From UBA6115 sp040776985 (GTDB lineage Bacteria; Bacillota; Clostridia; Christensenellales; Aristaeellaceae): DNA of 64,000 nt. Made by a program: the position numbers and the translations under genes. Under the pieces are notes generated by a model. It did not search any database. It saw only the letters and a list, made by a program, of their open reading frames with translations, and had not been told where the DNA came from. The stretch spans positions 806,001 through 870,000 of the forward strand of contig JAXGZL010000002.1 in the NCBI GenBank assembly GCA_040776985.1. Reading direction: 5' to 3'. The number at the start of each line of letters is the position of its first letter. Position 1 is the stretch's first letter. Below are positions 26,599 through 35,537 of the stretch, piece after piece.

Positions 26599-27759
26599 TC
26601 AGGCGCTGGATGCCAGTTTTTTAAGGGCATCCAGCGCCTTGTTTATTTCACCCGGTGTGTTGAAAACGGAAAAACTGAAGCGCACAGCCCCTTGCGCCAC
26701 CGTTCCCAGTGCCTCATGCATCAGGGGGGCGCAGTGGGCGCCGGACCGCGTGGCGATGCCAAATTCCCTGTCCAGGGCGTCACTGACGCTGCCCGAAAGC
26801 AGATCCCGGATGTTCAGAGCAAGAACAGGTCCATGCTCCTCCCTTAGCGTATCATAGCAGCTTATCCCAGGAATTTGCGCCAGCCCGGTTTTCAGCTGGC
26901 TGCGCAGCGAAGTCAGCTTCTCATTCACCTGCTCCAGGTCAGCTTCAATCAGCCAGGTCACCGCGGCGACAAGCCCCATAATCCCTGGCAGGTTTGGCGT
27001 GCCCGCCTCGCAAACCGCCGGGAAAGACTCTGGGTGCTCTTTTGAGAAGGACTGGCTCCCAGTCCCCCCGCTGATCAGGGGGCGCAGGGGCACTGTTCCT
27101 ATATTGATCAACCCACCTGTCCCCTGGGGGCCATAAAGGGATTTATGCCCGGTGAAGGCCATCAAGGCGCGAAGCCCCTCCGGCAGCGCTGGTATTGGGC
27201 GGGTGCCTGCCCATTGCGCCATGTCCAGGATCAGCAGCAGCCCCCTTTCATTGCACAGGCTGATGATGTCCCTCAGCGGCAGCACCTCCCCGGTCACATT
27301 GGACATGGGGTTGACAGCAAGGGCGGTGGTGTCCGGCTTCAAACCCCGCCTGATGTCTGAAATCGTGGTGGGCTGTCCAGGCTTTAGCGGAAGGATGTCC
27401 AGCCCCATCCCCTGTTTGCTCAACTGGTACAATGGCCGCAGCATGCTGTTGTGGCTGTGCGGGGTGGTCAGCACACGGTCTGAGGACGTCAGCGCCCCCG
27501 TGATCGCCATGTTCAGCGCCAGGGTGGCGTTGTGGCAAAAGGCCACCTCCAACGGAGTACAGTTAAACAGCCTGGCCAAGGCACGCCGCGCCATGCCCAA
27601 TTCCCTCAGCGCGCCCAGGGATGCCTGGTGGCTTCCCCGGGCAGGGTTGCCAAAGGCGCCCTGGATACCCCGGCACACCGCCTCCATGACTGTCGGGGGC
27701 TTATGGATCGATGTGGCGCTTTGATCAAAGTAAATTATGCCGTTTCCCTCCGCTTCCAA
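26599..27759 (-). CDS. Class V aminotransferase / cysteine desulfurase-like, selenium-locus type
   Basis: 386-aa PLP enzyme of the NifS/SufS superfamily. It shows FDQSATSIHKPP, ALNMAITG, NPMSNVTGEVLP, the cofactor-lysine site FTGHKSLYGPQGTGG and a C-terminal RSGAHCAPLMHEALGT with the usual catalytic cysteine. This clade (EF2568-like) is commonly found with yedF and DUF3343, exactly as here, and is thought to provide selenium or sulfur for selenoprotein work. The start is uncertain: TTG at 27759 lies inside the DUF3343 end, while the only GGAGG in the area points to an ATA a few codons downstream. Confidence 0.88.
   Translation of the reverse strand: MEAEGNGIIYFDQSATSIHKPPTVMEAVCRGIQGAFGNPARGSHQASLGALRELGMARRALARLFNCTPLEVAFCHNATLALNMAITGALTSSDRVLTTPHSHNSMLRPLYQLSKQGMGLDILPLKPGQPTTISDIRRGLKPDTTALAVNPMSNVTGEVLPLRDIISLCNERGLLLILDMAQWAGTRPIPALPEGLRALMAFTGHKSLYGPQGTGGLINIGTVPLRPLISGGTGSQSFSKEHPESFPAVCEAGTPNLPGIMGLVAAVTWLIEADLEQVNEKLTSLRSQLKTGLAQIPGISCYDTLREEHGPVLALNIRDLLSGSVSDALDREFGIATRSGAHCAPLMHEALGTVAQGAVRFSFSVFNTPGEINKALDALKKLASSA
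26601..26639 (+). terminator. Terminator after threonine aldolase; overlaps the convergent gene
   Basis: A perfect 14-bp stem (AGGCGCTGGATGCC / GGCATCCAGCGCCT) with a loop rich in T. One arm is the last codons of the convergent class V aminotransferase. On the plus strand the T-run after the stem is weak (TTGTTTA). Confidence 0.6.
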
Positions 27760-27983
27760 TGTCCAGGCATCCCGGAATAAACCTCTTCCACAGGAACGGC
27801 GTGGTTCAGCAGCAGCGCCAGGACGCCCTCCACCTCTGCCTCACCGCACATCAACACCAGCCCGCAGCCAGCGCTGATATCCGGCGGCAGGGGCACCAGG
27901 CGGCAGGCAAAACCCGCCTCCTCGCCCAACAGCTCCGCCTCCATGGCAGCATGGCTGGAATGAAAGGTGATCAGCGTCCGCAT
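27735..27983 (-). CDS. DUF3343 putative Se/S carrier-like protein
   Basis: 82-aa protein beginning with MRTLITFHSSHAAMEAE and containing the SAGCGLVLMCG motif, which fits the DUF3343 family of putative selenium/sulfur carriers. It sits between yedF (1-bp overlap) and the class V aminotransferase (25-bp overlap), the usual trio in Bacillota that make Sec. The function is not experimentally known to me. Confidence 0.85.
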   Translation of the reverse strand: MRTLITFHSSHAAMEAELLGEEAGFACRLVPLPPDISAGCGLVLMCGEAEVEGVLALLLNHAVPVEEVYSGMPGHWKRRETA

Positions 27984-28564
27984 CAGGGCTTGACGACAGG
28001 GAAGCTGCGCATCAGCTCACAAATGCGGTACATGTTGGTCACCTGCCCCACCTGCAGCTGCTCTTTTTTGCCATAAAAGTCCAGGCACAGCCCGCAGGAA
28101 AGCACCTGAACGCCTTTGTTTTCCAGTGTTTTCAGGTCGCTGATGGCTTTTGGGTTAACCGTTGTGAGCATGATGCCCATGTTGTAGCAGAGTACATACT
28201 TGGGAAGTCTTTCCTGATCGGTCAGGGCATAGAGATAGCCCTCCATCAGCTTCTTCCCGAAAGCGGGGTCGCCCTTTCCCATCTCCTCCCCTTCCAGGAC
28301 AACGATATAGGCCTCATTCTCTGGTTGCCCGGTGTTCTCATCCTCTCTGCCGGTGGAGAAGGACACCTCAAATTCGCCGCCCGGAAGTTCATTGATCTGA
28401 ACCTCACGGTTCATTGAAACGCCCAGCGCCCGCAGATTCTCTGCCGCTGAGGCGTTGTCCACCAGCACCAAAAGCCCGGCCTTGTCAGTCTCATCAAGCG
28501 CTTTTTTCGTCAGCATCACCGGCCTGGGACAGCTTAAACCCCGGGCGTCCACCGTTTTTGTCAT
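27983..28564 (-). CDS. yedF: Selenium metabolism protein YedF (TusA + DsrE-like)
   Basis: 193-aa two-domain protein. Residues 1-75 are TusA-like with the sulfur/selenium-carrier motif DARGLSCPRPVM (Cys at about 10), and residues 95-193 are DsrE/F-like (AYIVVLEGEEMGKGDPAFGKKLMEG, CGLCLDFYG). GTGGAGG sits before the ATG at 28564. Earlier in-frame codons have no ribosome site and lie against the divergent grd promoter. It heads the selenium trio that diverges from the grd operon. Confidence 0.93.
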   Translation of the reverse strand: MTKTVDARGLSCPRPVMLTKKALDETDKAGLLVLVDNASAAENLRALGVSMNREVQINELPGGEFEVSFSTGREDENTGQPENEAYIVVLEGEEMGKGDPAFGKKLMEGYLYALTDQERLPKYVLCYNMGIMLTTVNPKAISDLKTLENKGVQVLSCGLCLDFYGKKEQLQVGQVTNMYRICELMRSFPVVKP

Positions 28565-28655
28565 CTTCAGCCTCCACAAAAATGTTCTTTTCCCAGACAA
28601 GAGTATAGCACAGAGTTTGCGGAGAAAATTCATCACGAATAAAACCTTGAAACCC

Positions 28656-28684
28656 TTGAAGTATTCCGCCTGATGGCTTATACT
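28656..28684 (+). promoter_or_regulatory. SigA-type promoter for the grd operon
   Basis: TTGAAG, 17 bp, TATACT. It ends 32 bp before the first riboswitch aptamer. Confidence 0.75.
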
Positions 28685-28716
28685 GAAAGAGCAAACAAAA
28701 TACAATCTGGTTGATC

Positions 28717-28890
28717 GTTTTCAGGAGAACGCAAGAAAGCTTGCTGCCGAAGGAATAAGTGCCCACCGTACCGGGTGTGCATGAAGATCTCAGGAACAAG
28801 GACTGAAGACGGGACAGAACTCTGGAGAGCACAGTCACCGACGAAGCAATCGTAGAAAACTACGAGAATCTTTCAGGTTCGACACAGAGC
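28717..28890 (+). ncRNA. Tandem glycine riboswitch
   Basis: Two glycine aptamers in series. Aptamer 1: P1 GTTTTCAG (28717-28724) / CTGAAGAC (28803-28810), with GCCGAAGGA and ATCTCAGGAACAAGGAC between. Aptamer 2: P1 CTCTG (28820-28824) / CAGAG (28885-28889), with GGAGAGCACAGTCACCGACGAAG and TCTTTCAGGTTCGACAC. A 9-nt linker joins them. These are the conserved GCCGAAGGA / CUCAGG blocks of the glycine class. Placed 30-50 nt before grdX, it should switch on glycine catabolism at high glycine. No terminator follows, so control may be at translation. Confidence 0.88.
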
Positions 28891-28939
28891 GCAGGTACCA
28901 CCGGCTTTGTATACCCTGAAAGGAGTTGATGAACAGGTG

Positions 28940-29377
28940 ATGGTGCTGACAAACAACCCACTGGTCTATCAGCATTTAAAAACACAGACACAGCATCATG
29001 CGGTGTATCATGATGTTTCTTTGCCTGATCTTCTAATCATCACCCGGGACAGGGTGCATCAGGGACATCGGCTGTTGACCCATCCCCTCTCAGGCAGCGT
29101 CAAGCCCAACGAAACCCCCTATAAATCAATCGGCATCACCGAGAATCCCGGGGCCTCACTGTGCCTGGATTCCCTGATGATCATTGAGCAGGCCATCGGC
29201 ATGTGCAGGCAGCTGCCGGTATTAAATTTGCCCATAAGTCAGCAAATGCACCAGGATTTCCGCCTGGTGGACCTGACCCTGATAAGCTCCGCCCTGGAAA
29301 ACGGGGTAGGATCAATCATAGAAGGAAAGTATGACTTGCTAAAACCAACACATGATCAAAGGAGGGATCCAGCTTGA
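28940..29377 (+). CDS. grdX: GrdX family protein
   Basis: 145-aa protein matching GrdX, a protein of unknown role encoded at the head of glycine and other Stickland reductase operons. The N-terminus is VLTNNPLVYQHL and the core is HQGHRLLTHPLSGSVKPNETPYKSI, the hallmark of the family. The start is taken as the ATG at 28940 (a GTG is one codon before); AGGAG lies 11-14 bases upstream, rather far. The stop overlaps the grdE TTG start (TTGA). Confidence 0.88.
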   Translation: MVLTNNPLVYQHLKTQTQHHAVYHDVSLPDLLIITRDRVHQGHRLLTHPLSGSVKPNETPYKSIGITENPGASLCLDSLMIIEQAIGMCRQLPVLNLPISQQMHQDFRLVDLTLISSALENGVGSIIEGKYDLLKPTHDQRRDPA

Positions 29378-30654
29378 GATTGGAACTTGGCTACATTCCC
29401 ATCACAGACATCCAGTTTGGCGACACATCCCAGGTGAAGGACGGCGTCCTGTGGGTGAACGCTGAGGAGGTCAAGGCGCTGGTCTTGAAGGATGAGCGCA
29501 TTGCCTCCGTGGATGTGGACATCGCCCGTCCCGGGGAGAGCGTGCGCATCACGCCTGTCAAGGACGTGATCGAGCCCCGGGTGAAGGTGGAAGGCCCGGG
29601 CGGCATGTTCCCCGGCATCCTGTCCCCGGTGGACACGGTGGGCAGCGGCAGAACCCATGTGCTCAAGGGCGCGGCCGTGGTCACCACCGGCAAGATTGTT
29701 GGCTTCCAGGAAGGGATCCTGGACATGTCCGGCATCGGCGCTGATTACACCCCCTTCTCCAAAACCTTCAACCTGGTTCTGGTGATGGAGCCCAAGGCAG
29801 GCATCAACGCCCATGAGCATGAGCACGCGGTCCGGGAAGCCGGGCTTAAAACCGCGGTCTACCTGGGCGAACTGGGAAGAAACCTTGCGCCTGAAACCGT
29901 GGAGGTGTTTGAGACCCTGCCGCTGTTTGAAGGCAGGGAAAAGTACCCGGACCTGCCCCGGGTGGGCTATGTGCAGATGCTGCAAAGCCAGGGCCTGCTG
30001 CATGACACCTATGTCTATGGCGTGGACGCCAAAAGGATCCTGCCCACCATCATCTCCCCCACGGAAGTGATGGACGGCGCCATTATCTCCGGCAACTGCG
30101 TGTCCGCCTGCGACAAGAACCCCACCTATGTGCACCAGAACAACCCCATCGTGCACGACCTGTTTGCCCGCCACGGCAAGGACCTGAACTTTGCCGCCAT
30201 GATCATCACCAATGAAAACGTCTACCTGGCGGACAAGGTGCGCTCCTCCGACTGGACGGCCAAACTCTGTGGATTCCTGGGGCTGGACGGGGTCATTATC
30301 TCTGAGGAAGGCTTTGGCAACCCGGACACCGACCTGATGATGAACTGCCGGAAGATCTCTGAAAAGGGCATCAAGACCGTGGTCATCACCGACGAATTTG
30401 CCGGTCAGGACGGCTCCTCCCAGTCCCTGGCGGACGCCCACGTGTCCGCCGATGCCCTGGTCACCGGCGGCAACGCCAACCAGGTGGTCACCCTGCCCAA
30501 AATGGACAAGGTGATCGGCACCGAGGACTATGTGGGCATCATCGCCGGCGGCTGGGACCAGAACAAGAACCCGGACGGCACCATCACGGTGGAAATCCAG
30601 GCCATCACCGGGGCCACCAGCGAAGTGGGCTTTGGCTATCTGAGCGCCCGCTGA
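29374..30654 (+). CDS. grdE: Glycine reductase component B, subunits alpha/beta precursor
   Basis: 426-aa proprotein that is cleaved at a cysteine to give the pyruvoyl-bearing subunit, which binds glycine as a Schiff base. The cleavage motif ISGNCVSACD has its Cys at residue 242, the position known for Clostridium sticklandii GrdE. A strong AAAGGAGGG precedes the TTG start. The C-terminus (EIQAITGATSEVGFGYLSAR) is also typical. It is the second gene after the glycine riboswitch. Confidence 0.97.
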   Translation: MRLELGYIPITDIQFGDTSQVKDGVLWVNAEEVKALVLKDERIASVDVDIARPGESVRITPVKDVIEPRVKVEGPGGMFPGILSPVDTVGSGRTHVLKGAAVVTTGKIVGFQEGILDMSGIGADYTPFSKTFNLVLVMEPKAGINAHEHEHAVREAGLKTAVYLGELGRNLAPETVEVFETLPLFEGREKYPDLPRVGYVQMLQSQGLLHDTYVYGVDAKRILPTIISPTEVMDGAIISGNCVSACDKNPTYVHQNNPIVHDLFARHGKDLNFAAMIITNENVYLADKVRSSDWTAKLCGFLGLDGVIISEEGFGNPDTDLMMNCRKISEKGIKTVVITDEFAGQDGSSQSLADAHVSADALVTGGNANQVVTLPKMDKVIGTEDYVGIIAGGWDQNKNPDGTITVEIQAITGATSEVGFGYLSAR

Positions 30655-30680
30655 AAATAAAGCAAAGGAGACGATAGGAC

Positions 30681-31994
30681 TTGAGCAAAATCAGAATTGT
30701 CCATTACATCAACCAGTTCTTTGCCCAGATCGGCGGCGAGGAAATGGCGCATGTAAAGCCGGAGTACCGGGAAGGTCCTGTGGGGCCCGGACTGGCGCTC
30801 CAGGCCGCTTTTGGCGAAGCGGCTGAGGTGGTGGGCACCGTGGTCTGCGGTGACTCCTACTTCAACGAAAACATGGAACAGGCGGAGGCGGAGATCCTGG
30901 AAATGATCAAGGCCCAGAAGCCGGACCTGTTCATCGCGGGCCCTGCCTTCAACGCCGGGCGCTATGGGGTGGCCTGCGGGGCCATCGCCACAGCTGTCAA
31001 AAAGGAAATGGGCATCCCTGCCCTTACCGGCATGTATGAGGAAAACCCCGGCGCCGACATGTTCAAGGCCGAGGTCTATATCGTCGCCACCCGCAACAGC
31101 GCGGTGGGGATGCGGGACGCGGTGAAGAAGATGTCCTCCCTAGCGCTGAAGCTGGCCAGGAACGAGAAAATCGGCGCCTCGGTGGAGGATGGCTATCTGC
31201 CTCAGGGCATACGGGTCAACCTGTTTGAGAAGGAACGCGGCTCCAAACGGGCGGTTGACATGCTGCTCAAAAAGCTGGCGGACAAGCCCTTCACCACCGA
31301 ATATCCCATGCCGGACTTTGACCGGGTGGATCCCCAGCCTGCGGTCAAGGACATCAGCAAAGCCAAGATCGCCCTGGTCACCTCAGGCGGCATCGTGCCC
31401 CTGGGCAACCCGGACCACATCGAAAGCTCCAGCGCCACCAAGTATGGCCGCTATGACCTGGAAGGCGTCAACGACCTGACCCAGGAGGCCTATGCCACCG
31501 CCCATGGCGGCTATGACCCCTCCTACGCCAACCAGGACGCGGACCGGGTGCTGGCCCTGGACACCCTGCGGGAGTTTGAAAAAGAGGGCAAGATCGGTTC
31601 CCTGTACCGCTTCTTCTTTTCCACCGTGGGCAACGGCACCGCGGTTAAATCCGCCAAGGCCTTTGCGGAGGACTTTTCCAAGGAACTCATCAAGGAGAAT
31701 GTTCAGGCTGTGATCCTGACCTCCACGTGAGGGACCTGCACACGTTGCGGCGCAACGATGGTTAAAGAAATTGAACGCGCGGGGATCCCGGTGGTGCATG
31801 TCTGCACCGTCACCCCTATTTCCCTGACGGTTGGCGCCAACCGGATTGTTCCGGCGGTGGCCATCCCCCATCCCCTGGGCAACCCGGCCCTCAGCATGGA
31901 AGAGGAAAAAGGCATCCGGCGCAGGATCATTGACACGGCGCTCAAGGCGCTGTCCACTGAGGTCACAGAGCAAACGGTGTTTGAGGTGGAGTAA
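30681..31994 (+). CDS. grdB: Glycine reductase component B, subunit gamma (selenoprotein)
   Basis: 437-aa selenoprotein if the in-frame TGA at 31728-31730 is read as Sec (residue 350). The frame continues through STUGTCTRCGATMVKEIERAGIPVVHVC to the stop at 31994, matching the GrdB active site UGTCTRC. A hairpin (31743-31757) follows the TGA by 12 nt. Simple gene calling splits this into a 349-aa protein and a 78-aa remnant. GrdB passes the glycine carbon to the selenol of GrdA as Se-carboxymethyl-Sec. Start TTG at 30681 after AAAGGAG. Confidence 0.95.
31731..31757 (+). promoter_or_regulatory. SECIS-like hairpin of grdB
   Basis: CGTTGC-GGC-GCAACG at 31743-31757, a 6-bp stem that begins 12 nt after the UGA. 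Bacterial SECIS elements lie at this distance and are bound by SelB. Confidence 0.6.
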
Positions 31995-32028
31995 TCTCCC
32001 CTCAAACCCCTTATGAAAAGGACGGAAC

Positions 32029-32985
32029 ATGGAACAAAAGATCTACGATGTCATCATCATTGGCGCTGGCCCCGCCGGCCTGTCAGCGGCCATCTACACC
32101 GGGCGGGCCAGGCTGTCCACCCTGATTCTGGAAAAAGAGAAGGACGGTGGCCAGATTGTGATCACCGCCGAAATCGACAACTACCCCGGCAGCCTGCTGG
32201 ACGAAAGCGGCCCCTCCCTGGTCAAGCGCATGGTGGAGCAGGCCGAGCGCTTTGGCGCTGAAAAGGTCTATGACACGGTGATTGAGGCAGACCTGAAAGG
32301 CGAAGTGAAGCGCCTGAAGGGAAAGAAGGGCGAGTACCTGGCCCACACGGTCATCATCGCCTGCGGCGCCCACCCCCGGCCCATCGGCTGCCCGGGTGAA
32401 AGGGAACTGATCGGAAAAGGCGTTTCCTATTGCGCCACCTGTGACGGCGCCTTCTTTGAGGAGCTGGAGATCTTTGTGGTGGGCGGCGGCGACACCGCGG
32501 TGGAAGAGGCCATGTACCTGACCAAGTATGGCCGCAAGGTCACCGTTATTCACCGCCGGGACCAACTGCGCGCTGTCAAGTCCATCCAGGACCGGGCCTT
32601 CCAGAACGACAAGCTCCACTTCATGTGGGACTCCGTGGTGACCAAACTGGAAGGGGACGGGATGCTGGAGCGCATGACGGTGAAAAACGTCAAAACCGGC
32701 GAGGAAACCGTGATTGAAGCGGACGAGGAGGACGGCACCTTTGGCGTCTTTGCCTTTGTGGGCTTCATCCCCGAGACCGGCATCTTTGCCGACCAGCTGG
32801 ATTTGAGGAACGGCTACATCGTCACCGATGACAACATGCACACCGAAATCCCCGGCGTCTTTGCCGCCGGCGACATCCGCGAGAAAAGCCTGCGCCAGGT
32901 GATCACGGCGGCGGCTGACGGCGCCATCGCCGCCATGGAAGCCAACGCCTACATCGAAGGCTTCTGCCTGCCCAACCTGGGCTAA
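32029..32985 (+). CDS. trxB: Thioredoxin reductase
   Basis: 318-aa FAD/NADPH enzyme. It shows the FAD motif IIGAGPAGLSAAIYTGRA, the redox pair CATC (Cys135, Cys138), the NADPH motif VVGGGDTAVEEA and the C-terminal FAAGDIREK. AAAAGGACGG precedes the ATG. It supplies electrons, through the following thioredoxin, to reduce the selenoprotein cycle of glycine reductase. Its place within the operon, between grdB and trxA/grdA, makes this pairing clear. Confidence 0.97.
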   Translation: MEQKIYDVIIIGAGPAGLSAAIYTGRARLSTLILEKEKDGGQIVITAEIDNYPGSLLDESGPSLVKRMVEQAERFGAEKVYDTVIEADLKGEVKRLKGKKGEYLAHTVIIACGAHPRPIGCPGERELIGKGVSYCATCDGAFFEELEIFVVGGGDTAVEEAMYLTKYGRKVTVIHRRDQLRAVKSIQDRAFQNDKLHFMWDSVVTKLEGDGMLERMTVKNVKTGEETVIEADEEDGTFGVFAFVGFIPETGIFADQLDLRNGYIVTDDNMHTEIPGVFAAGDIREKSLRQVITAAADGAIAAMEANAYIEGFCLPNLG

Positions 32986-33018
32986 TCTGCAAACGACTAC
33001 AACCAAGGAGGAACATCC

Positions 33019-33336
33019 ATGTTAGACCTGACCCGGGATACCTTTGAAGCGGAAGTGCTTCAGGCGGATCGCACTGTTTTTGTGGACTTCTATTCAGACG
33101 GCTGCGTTCCCTGCCAGGCCCTCACCCCTTTTGTGGAGGAAATGGCTGATAAGTACGGCGAGCAGATCAAGTTCACCTCACTCAACACCACCAAGGCCAG
33201 GCGGCTTGCCATCAGCCAGAAGGTGCTGGGCCTGCCTGTTATGGCCATCTACAAGGGCGGCGAAAAGGTGGAGGAGCTGGTCAAGGAAGACTGCACCCAC
33301 GAGAACATCGAGGCGATGATCAAACGGCATCTCTGA
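33019..33336 (+). CDS. trxA: Thioredoxin (glycine reductase-linked)
   Basis: 105-aa thioredoxin fold with the active site SDGCVPC (Cys29, Cys32) in place of WCGPC. The GCVPC form is that of thioredoxins in Stickland clostridia. The cis-proline segment LGLPVMAIYKGGEKV is intact. A ribosome site AAGGAGG precedes the ATG. It is encoded between trxB and grdA and is the likely direct reductant of oxidised GrdA. Confidence 0.95.
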   Translation: MLDLTRDTFEAEVLQADRTVFVDFYSDGCVPCQALTPFVEEMADKYGEQIKFTSLNTTKARRLAISQKVLGLPVMAIYKGGEKVEELVKEDCTHENIEAMIKRHL

Positions 33337-33420
33337 GCCAACCCCTTTTTCAGATAAGTTTCTGCTCTGCAGTGCTTATACCGGGAATTTCCCGCATCAT
33401 CAAGAAAGGAGGAAAGAGCT

Positions 33421-33891
33421 ATGAGCTTGCTGAAGGACAAGAAACTCATCATCATTGGCGACCGTGACGGCATCCCCGCGCCCGCCATTGAGGAATGCCT
33501 CAAAGACACCGGCGCGCAGATCGTGTTTTCCTCGACTGAATGCTTCGTCTGAACGAGCGCAGGGGCAATGGACCTGGAAAACCAGAAGCGGGTTAAAGAG
33601 CTGGCCGAGAAGCATGGCCCGGAGAACATCCTTGTGATCCTGGGCGCAGCGGAAGGCGAAGCCGCAGGCCTTGCGGCAGAGACCGTGACAGCCGGAGACC
33701 CCACCTTTGCAGGTCCCTTGACCGGAGTCCAGTTAGGACTGAGCGTATATCATGTGTGCGAAGAAGCGATCAAAAGCGAAATCGCCGAGGAACTCTACGA
33801 CGAACAGATCGGCATGATGGAAATGGTTCTGGACGTTGACGAAATCGTTGACGAAATGACCGCCATCCGCGAACAGTACAGCAAGTACTGA
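33421..33891 (+). CDS. grdA: Glycine reductase component A (selenoprotein)
   Basis: 156-aa selenoprotein that carries the carboxymethyl group between components B and C. The TGA at 33550-33552 is read as Sec44 in the motif ECFVU, the usual CxxU site of GrdA; the frame runs on to the TGA at 33889-33891. AAAGGAGGAAAGAG precedes the ATG. Simple gene calling sees only the part after the UGA or nothing at all. A 4-bp stem (CAGG / CCTG) 7 nt after the UGA may be part of its SECIS, but it is weaker than that of grdB. Confidence 0.95.
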
Positions 33892-33906
33892 GGGGCTGTC
33901 CCCGCT

Positions 33907-33945
33907 GGGCAGGGCCAGGGGGTGTAAAAGCCCTCTCCCCTGCCC
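33907..33945 (+). terminator. Hairpin between grdA and grdC
   Basis: GGGCAGGG / CCCTGCCC with a 23-nt loop, followed by TTATCCTTT. It divides the redox part of the operon from component C. It could be a partial terminator or a stabiliser giving more GrdA message. Confidence 0.5.
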
Positions 33946-33983
33946 TTATCCTTTCCCCCACTGAATGATTAACTGGAGGTACT

Positions 33984-35537
33984 ATGAACAGCGTCCTGGC
34001 CGCCACCAGCTATGTCCTGGTGCATGTTCCTGATATGGTGTTGCACAACGGCTCGACCCAGACCACCGAGCGGACGGTGAACCCGGGGTCTGACTATCTG
34101 AAAGCCCTTCCTGACCACATCCGCGACTATGGGCAGGCGGTGACCTATGCCCCCAACCAGACCTATATCGGCAACATGTCGCCTGCGCAGCTGGGAGAGC
34201 TGGAGCTGCCATGGTACAACAAGCCCCTGGACAAGGCGGAGCGCTATGGCAAGTTTGGCGAGATCATGCCCCAGGACGAGTTTTTGCTGCTGCTGCAGAT
34301 CTGCGACGTGTTTGACCTGGTCTTCCTGTCCAGGGATTTTGTGGCAAAGACCAGGCCCGCCCTGGAGCAGCACCCCCTGATCACGGAAAGCCATCTGGCC
34401 AGGCTCAAGGAAGGCGTGGACCAGGAACAGATTGAAAGCCAGGTGAAGGAAGGTCATGTGGAAGGCCTGTACCATCTGGGGCAGCTGGTGGGCTATGTGA
34501 AGCAGGCCCACGATGTGGATCAGAACCTTTCAGCCCATGTGGTTCATGAAAACCTGGTGAGCAAGGCCTCCAGCGTCCTGTCCCTGATGCACCTAGTCAA
34601 AAACAGCGGCATCAACCCGGATGAGATTGACTATGTGATTGACTGCAGCGAGGAAGCTTGCGGCGACATGAACCAGCGGGGCGGTGGCAACTTCGCCAAG
34701 GCCGCTGCCGAGATCGCGGGGCTTAAAAACGCCACCGGCTCTGACATCCGCGCCTTCTGCGCAGCCCCTGCCCATGCCCTGGTCACAGCGGCCTCCCTGG
34801 TGAAGTCCGGCACCTTTAAGAAGGTGGTGGTCACCTCCGGCGGCTCGACCGCCAAATTGGGCATGAACGGCAAGGACCATGTGAAAAAGGATTTGCCGGT
34901 GTTGGAGGATGTGCTGGGCGGCTTCGCGGCCCTGATCAGCGAAAATGACGGAAAAAACCCGGAGATTGACCTGAACCTGGTGGGCCGCCATGTGGTGGGC
35001 ACCGGCTCCTCCCCCCAGGCGGTGATGACCAGCCTGGTGCTGTCCCCGCTGAAGCAGGCCGGGATGAAGATCACCGACATTGACAAGTTCGCCGCTGAAA
35101 TGCAAAACCCGGACGTGACCAAGCCCGCCGGCGCCGGGGATGTTCCCCTGGCCAACTTCAAGATGATTGCCGCCCTGGCGGTGACGGTTGGGGAAATTGA
35201 GCGCAAGGCGCTCAACGACTTCATCACCCGGCGGGGCATGTCCGGCTGGGCGCCCACCCAGGGGCATATTCCCTCCGGCGCGCCCTACCTGGGCTTTGCG
35301 CGCCAGGACATCCTGGACGAAACCATCAGCACCGCCATGATCGTGGGCAAGGGCAGCCTTTTCCTGGGCCGGATGACCAACCTCTTTGACGGCATTTCCT
35401 TTGTGATCCGGAAAAACCAGGGACAGCAGGATCAGGGCCAGGGCATCTCCAAAACCGAGGTACGGGGCCTGATCGCGGAGGCACTGCGCAACTTCGCCGC
35501 CACCCTGAGCGACACAGCGGGAGGGACCCATGCCTAA
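33984..35537 (+). CDS. grdC: Glycine reductase component C, beta subunit
   Basis: 517-aa FabH/thiolase-like subunit of the complex that turns Se-carboxymethyl-GrdA to acetyl phosphate. Recognised segments are YVLVHVPDMVLHNGST, VIDCSEEACGDMNQRGGGNFAKAAAEIAG with conserved cysteine and asparagine, and a C-terminal segment GHIPSGAPYLG. TGGAGG precedes the ATG. It overlaps grdD by 8 bp. Confidence 0.97.
   Translation: MNSVLAATSYVLVHVPDMVLHNGSTQTTERTVNPGSDYLKALPDHIRDYGQAVTYAPNQTYIGNMSPAQLGELELPWYNKPLDKAERYGKFGEIMPQDEFLLLLQICDVFDLVFLSRDFVAKTRPALEQHPLITESHLARLKEGVDQEQIESQVKEGHVEGLYHLGQLVGYVKQAHDVDQNLSAHVVHENLVSKASSVLSLMHLVKNSGINPDEIDYVIDCSEEACGDMNQRGGGNFAKAAAEIAGLKNATGSDIRAFCAAPAHALVTAASLVKSGTFKKVVVTSGGSTAKLGMNGKDHVKKDLPVLEDVLGGFAALISENDGKNPEIDLNLVGRHVVGTGSSPQAVMTSLVLSPLKQAGMKITDIDKFAAEMQNPDVTKPAGAGDVPLANFKMIAALAVTVGEIERKALNDFITRRGMSGWAPTQGHIPSGAPYLGFARQDILDETISTAMIVGKGSLFLGRMTNLFDGISFVIRKNQGQQDQGQGISKTEVRGLIAEALRNFAATLSDTAGGTHA

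Noticed and set aside
28565..28705. A longer YedF starting up to 47 codons upstream
   Set aside because: No ribosome site; the added part is not TusA-like, and it would cross the grd promoter.
29356..30441. A long antisense frame across grdE
   Set aside because: Histidine-, glycine- and valine-rich shadow translation; grdE on the plus strand is certain.
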